55,300 bases of DNA. Origin: Methylobacter sp. GTDB lineage: Bacteria > Pseudomonadota > Gammaproteobacteria > Methylococcales > Methylomonadaceae. Where the stretch lies: assembly GCA_004299305.1 (NCBI GenBank), contig SCPZ01000003.1, positions 1-55,300 on the forward strand. Direction: 5' to 3'. This document shows, piece after piece, positions 52,611-55,300 of this stretch. Within the stretch, counting starts at the first letter, position 1; every line of letters starts with the position of its first letter. The notes beneath the pieces were generated by a model. It was not told the origin of the DNA. It made no database searches and was given only the letters and a program-made list of their open reading frames with translations. Made by a program: the position numbers and the translations under genes.

Positions 52611-55124
52611 ATGCCCAGCAACAGATTCGTAATCAGCAACCCCAAACCATCAATCACCAAACTCCCCGAACAGGGCAGGAAAAAATCGGATTTTATCGAT
52701 GATTTTAAACAATATTATGTTCATTTGTTGGGCCGGGACGAGAACTGCCGCTCGCCGTATTATGCCGGCGAAGCCTTATCGCAGGCGATTCGCGACCGTT
52801 TGATGGAATGCTGGAAGACCACTCACCAAACCTATAAAAGCAACGATTGCAGGCGCGGATATTACCTGTCTATGGAATTTTTGATGGGACGCACATTAAC
52901 TAATGCCATGCTTAACCTGGGCGTCACCGATACGGTTACCCAAGCCATGTACGATCTCGGCATTGCCATTGAAGAATTGATCAGCAGCGAGCAGGATGCG
53001 GGACTCGGCAATGGCGGCCTGGGCCGTCTTGCAGCCTGTTTTATAGACAGTTGCGCGACCTTGCAACTGCCGGTTATCGGTTACGGTTTACGTTACGAAT
53101 ACGGCATGTTCACCCAGACTATTGTTAACGGCGAGCAGGTTGAAAAGCCCGATCATTGGCTGCGTCACGGCAACGTTTGGGAAATTGAGCGGCTGGAATA
53201 TTCGCATTGCATTAAGTTCGGCGGCCATACCGAAATTCAAACCGACGAAAACGGCAATCAGCGGCATTGCTGGATGTCCACCAGCCATGTGCTGGCCGTG
53301 CCTTTCGATACCCCGATACCCGGCTATAAGAATGGAACCGTCAATTCATTGCGGTTATGGAAGGCGGTGGCTACCGAAGAGTTTAACCTGGATGAGTTTA
53401 ATGCAGGCGATTATGCAGAAGCCGTCGCGGCAAAAAATACCGCTGAAAATATCACCATGGTGCTGTATCCCAACGACGCTAACGAAAACGGCAAAGAGCT
53501 GAGATTACGCCAACAATATTTCCTGGCTTCCGCCAGTTTGCAGGATGTTCTTGCCCATTGGACAGGCGGCGTACACGGCAATGATTTCAGTCGCTTTGCC
53601 GAGAAAAGCTGTTTCCAGCTAAACGACACCCATCCGAGTATTGCGATTGCCGAATTAATGCGCCTGCTGATGGATGTTCACGGTCTAAGCTGGGATAAAG
53701 CATGGACAATCACCAAAAATACCATGGCCTATACCAACCACACCTTGTTGCCCGAAGCGCTGGAAAAATGGCCTGTTCCCTTGATGCAACGCTTATTGCC
53801 GCGACTGATGGACATTATTTTCGAAATCAATGCCCGTTTCCTGGCTGAAGTAGCCATGCATTGGCCCGCCGATAGCGAACGATTAAGCAGACTGTCCATC
53901 ATCGAAGAAGGCGACCAACAACGGGTAAGAATGGCTCATCTGGCGATAGTGGGCAGTTTTTCGGTGAACGGGGTTGCCCAGTTGCATTCCCAGTTATTGC
54001 AGCAAGACTTATTCAGCGACTTTTACGCCTTGTGGCCGCATAAATTCAACAACAAAACCAATGGTGTGACGCCACGGCGCTGGTTAGCCGCCTGCAATCC
54101 CGAGTTGGCAAAACTGATAACGGAAACAATCGGCGACTCATGGGTTACCGATTTATCTCAACTGAAAAAACTGGAGCCATTCGCTGAAAATGCGCAATTT
54201 AGGCAACGCTGGCACGCCATCAAACAGTCCGCAAAACAGCGCTTGATCGACTATAAAAAACGCAAGCATGACACGGAACTGCATTTGAATGTCGACGCCC
54301 TATTCGATGTGCAGGTTAAGCGCATTCATGAATACAAGCGGCAACTGCTCAATGTATTGCATGTTATTCATCTTTATAACTGCATTAAAAAAGGCGATAC
54401 CGACCGGGTGCCAAGATGCGTATTAATCGGCGGCAAAGCGGCGCCCGGTTATCGCATGGCGAAAAAAACCATCAAACTGATCAATAATGTCGCCCAGATT
54501 ATTAATTCCGATCCTGCCGTAGGCGACAAATTAACCCTGTTGTTTTTGCCGGATTATCGCGTTTCGGCAATGGAAAAAATCTGCCCCGGCGCGGACTTGT
54601 CCGAACAAATATCCACCGCCGGCAAGGAAGCCTCAGGCACCGGCAACATGAAGCTGATGATGAATGGCGCGATCACCATCGGCACATTGGACGGCGCGAA
54701 CATTGAAATTCGTGAAGAAGTCGGCGATGAAAATTTCTTCCTGTTCGGCTTGACCGAACAGCAAATCGAAGCAAGACGGGCTCACTATGATCCGCTGGAA
54801 ATGATAGACCAGGATGAAGACTTGCAGCAGGTCATGCATCTGCTGGAATCCGGTTATTTCAACCAGTTCGAGCCGGGCATATTCGACGACCTGATCAACT
54901 CGATAAAAAGCCCGCACGACCCCTGGATGACGATTGCCGATTTTAGAAGCTTTATCGATGCCCAAAAACGCGTTGAAGATGCGTATCGGGATAAAGATCA
55001 TTGGACCCGGATGAGCATCTTAAATTGTGCGAACAGCGGCAAGTTTTCTACTGACAGGACGATTGGCGAATACAACCGGGATATATGGAAACTGGAAGCG
55101 CAGCCATCGGTAAGGGGGAAATAA
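52611..55124 (+). CDS. glgP: Glycogen phosphorylase
   Basis: Releases glucose-1-phosphate from glycogen or related glucans using pyridoxal phosphate. The 837-residue protein is collinear with the family: EDAGLGNGGLGRLAACF-like residues (EQDAGLGNGGLGRLAACF), NGVTPRRWL, VQVKRIHEYKRQLLN, and EASGTGNMKLMMNGA with the PLP-binding Lys, followed by GTLDGANIEI. AGGATT precedes ATG 52611 at a fair distance. No other glycogen gene is in the window, so it stands alone here. Confidence 0.97.
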   Translation: MPSNRFVISNPKPSITKLPEQGRKKSDFIDDFKQYYVHLLGRDENCRSPYYAGEALSQAIRDRLMECWKTTHQTYKSNDCRRGYYLSMEFLMGRTLTNAMLNLGVTDTVTQAMYDLGIAIEELISSEQDAGLGNGGLGRLAACFIDSCATLQLPVIGYGLRYEYGMFTQTIVNGEQVEKPDHWLRHGNVWEIERLEYSHCIKFGGHTEIQTDENGNQRHCWMSTSHVLAVPFDTPIPGYKNGTVNSLRLWKAVATEEFNLDEFNAGDYAEAVAAKNTAENITMVLYPNDANENGKELRLRQQYFLASASLQDVLAHWTGGVHGNDFSRFAEKSCFQLNDTHPSIAIAELMRLLMDVHGLSWDKAWTITKNTMAYTNHTLLPEALEKWPVPLMQRLLPRLMDIIFEINARFLAEVAMHWPADSERLSRLSIIEEGDQQRVRMAHLAIVGSFSVNGVAQLHSQLLQQDLFSDFYALWPHKFNNKTNGVTPRRWLAACNPELAKLITETIGDSWVTDLSQLKKLEPFAENAQFRQRWHAIKQSAKQRLIDYKKRKHDTELHLNVDALFDVQVKRIHEYKRQLLNVLHVIHLYNCIKKGDTDRVPRCVLIGGKAAPGYRMAKKTIKLINNVAQIINSDPAVGDKLTLLFLPDYRVSAMEKICPGADLSEQISTAGKEASGTGNMKLMMNGAITIGTLDGANIEIREEVGDENFFLFGLTEQQIEARRAHYDPLEMIDQDEDLQQVMHLLESGYFNQFEPGIFDDLINSIKSPHDPWMTIADFRSFIDAQKRVEDAYRDKDHWTRMSILNCANSGKFSTDRTIGEYNRDIWKLEAQPSVRGK

Positions 55125-55204
55125 TCTTAAGCCGCGACCTTTTCTCGTTTCCCACGCGTTATGCTCGTCGTTATACACAACACGTCATCCCGGCAGATAC
55201 CGTC

Positions 55205-55300
55205 TTAAATGCATTTTTGCAAGGAAAAATTAGGATCGAAAGGCTCACCTGATTTTAAGATGGCATAGCTAAGATGGATAAGCTTACGCATGGCGGCGCA
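55205..55300 (-). CDS. IS110/IS1111-family transposase, C-terminal end (partial)
   Basis: On the minus strand, entering from the right edge: AAMRKLIHLSYAILKSGEPF then DPNFSLQKCI and a stop at 55205-55207. The RKLxHLxYxxLKSGxPFDP ending is characteristic of IS110/IS1111 transposases. The rest lies outside the window, so whether it is intact cannot be seen. Confidence 0.85.
   Translation of the reverse strand, partial: CAAMRKLIHLSYAILKSGEPFDPNFSLQKCI

Overview
The window reads as a piece of a gammaproteobacterial chromosome. Housekeeping genes (sbcC, mutL, miaA, cbpA/cbpM, tesA, glgP) look gammaproteobacterial. An aquatic or methanotroph-like member such as Methylococcales is my best guess from gene content and the many palindromic intergenic repeats, but no marker gene in the window proves it. 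The left edge is the 3' end of a 5S rRNA gene with its terminator, so an rRNA operon lies just outside. The right edge cuts an IS110/IS1111-type transposase.

Layout: 1-4.6 kb holds the rRNA end, an IS5-family transposase remnant and sbcC (minus strand). 4.6-7.7 kb holds mutL and miaA. 7.7-20.5 kb is a complete type I-E CRISPR-Cas locus: cas3, a divergent dinJ-yafQ toxin-antitoxin pair, cas8e-cse2-cas7e-cas5e-cas6e, a broken Phd/RelE-type pair, cas1-cas2, a leader and an array of 37 repeats. 20.5-25.4 kb holds cbpA-cbpM and the three AmmeMemoRadiSam genes. 25.4-30.4 kb is a mixed stretch (glycine-zipper lipoprotein, ybbA remnant, tesA, GlcG/HbpS-like protein, hicBA, a membrane protein, a stand-alone M41-like peptidase, a DUF29 protein). 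30.8-51.8 kb is a signalling block: two GGDEF/EAL proteins, a duplicated chemoreceptor plus EAL-protein pair, and a minus-strand operon of membrane Hpt-histidine kinase, mini-chemoreceptor, two CheX-like proteins and CheY. 52.6-55.1 kb is glgP.

The most unusual part is the cas locus. A near-copy of the CRISPR repeat hairpin (18 of 19 core bases) sits alone in the leader of dinJ-yafQ, between cas3 and cas8e and on the minus strand, suggesting that Cas6e or Cascade could act on that transcript or that a crRNA-like RNA is made. A sequence downstream of this hairpin recurs in the putative start region of the cas8e operon. A second toxin-antitoxin pair in the same locus is dead: its antitoxin is split by a 166-bp miniature element with a perfect 8-bp target duplication, and its toxin is frameshifted.

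Small non-autonomous inverted-repeat elements are a theme of the whole window. At least five families are visible. Several have target duplications (8 bp, or 3 bp TTA/TAA), one has both a filled and an empty site here, one lies in frame inside mutL, and two have shredded an EAL-domain gene. The signalling block adds a second candidate system: a chemosensory-like operon with no CheW, CheR or CheB, whose two CheX-like proteins end in the same six residues.
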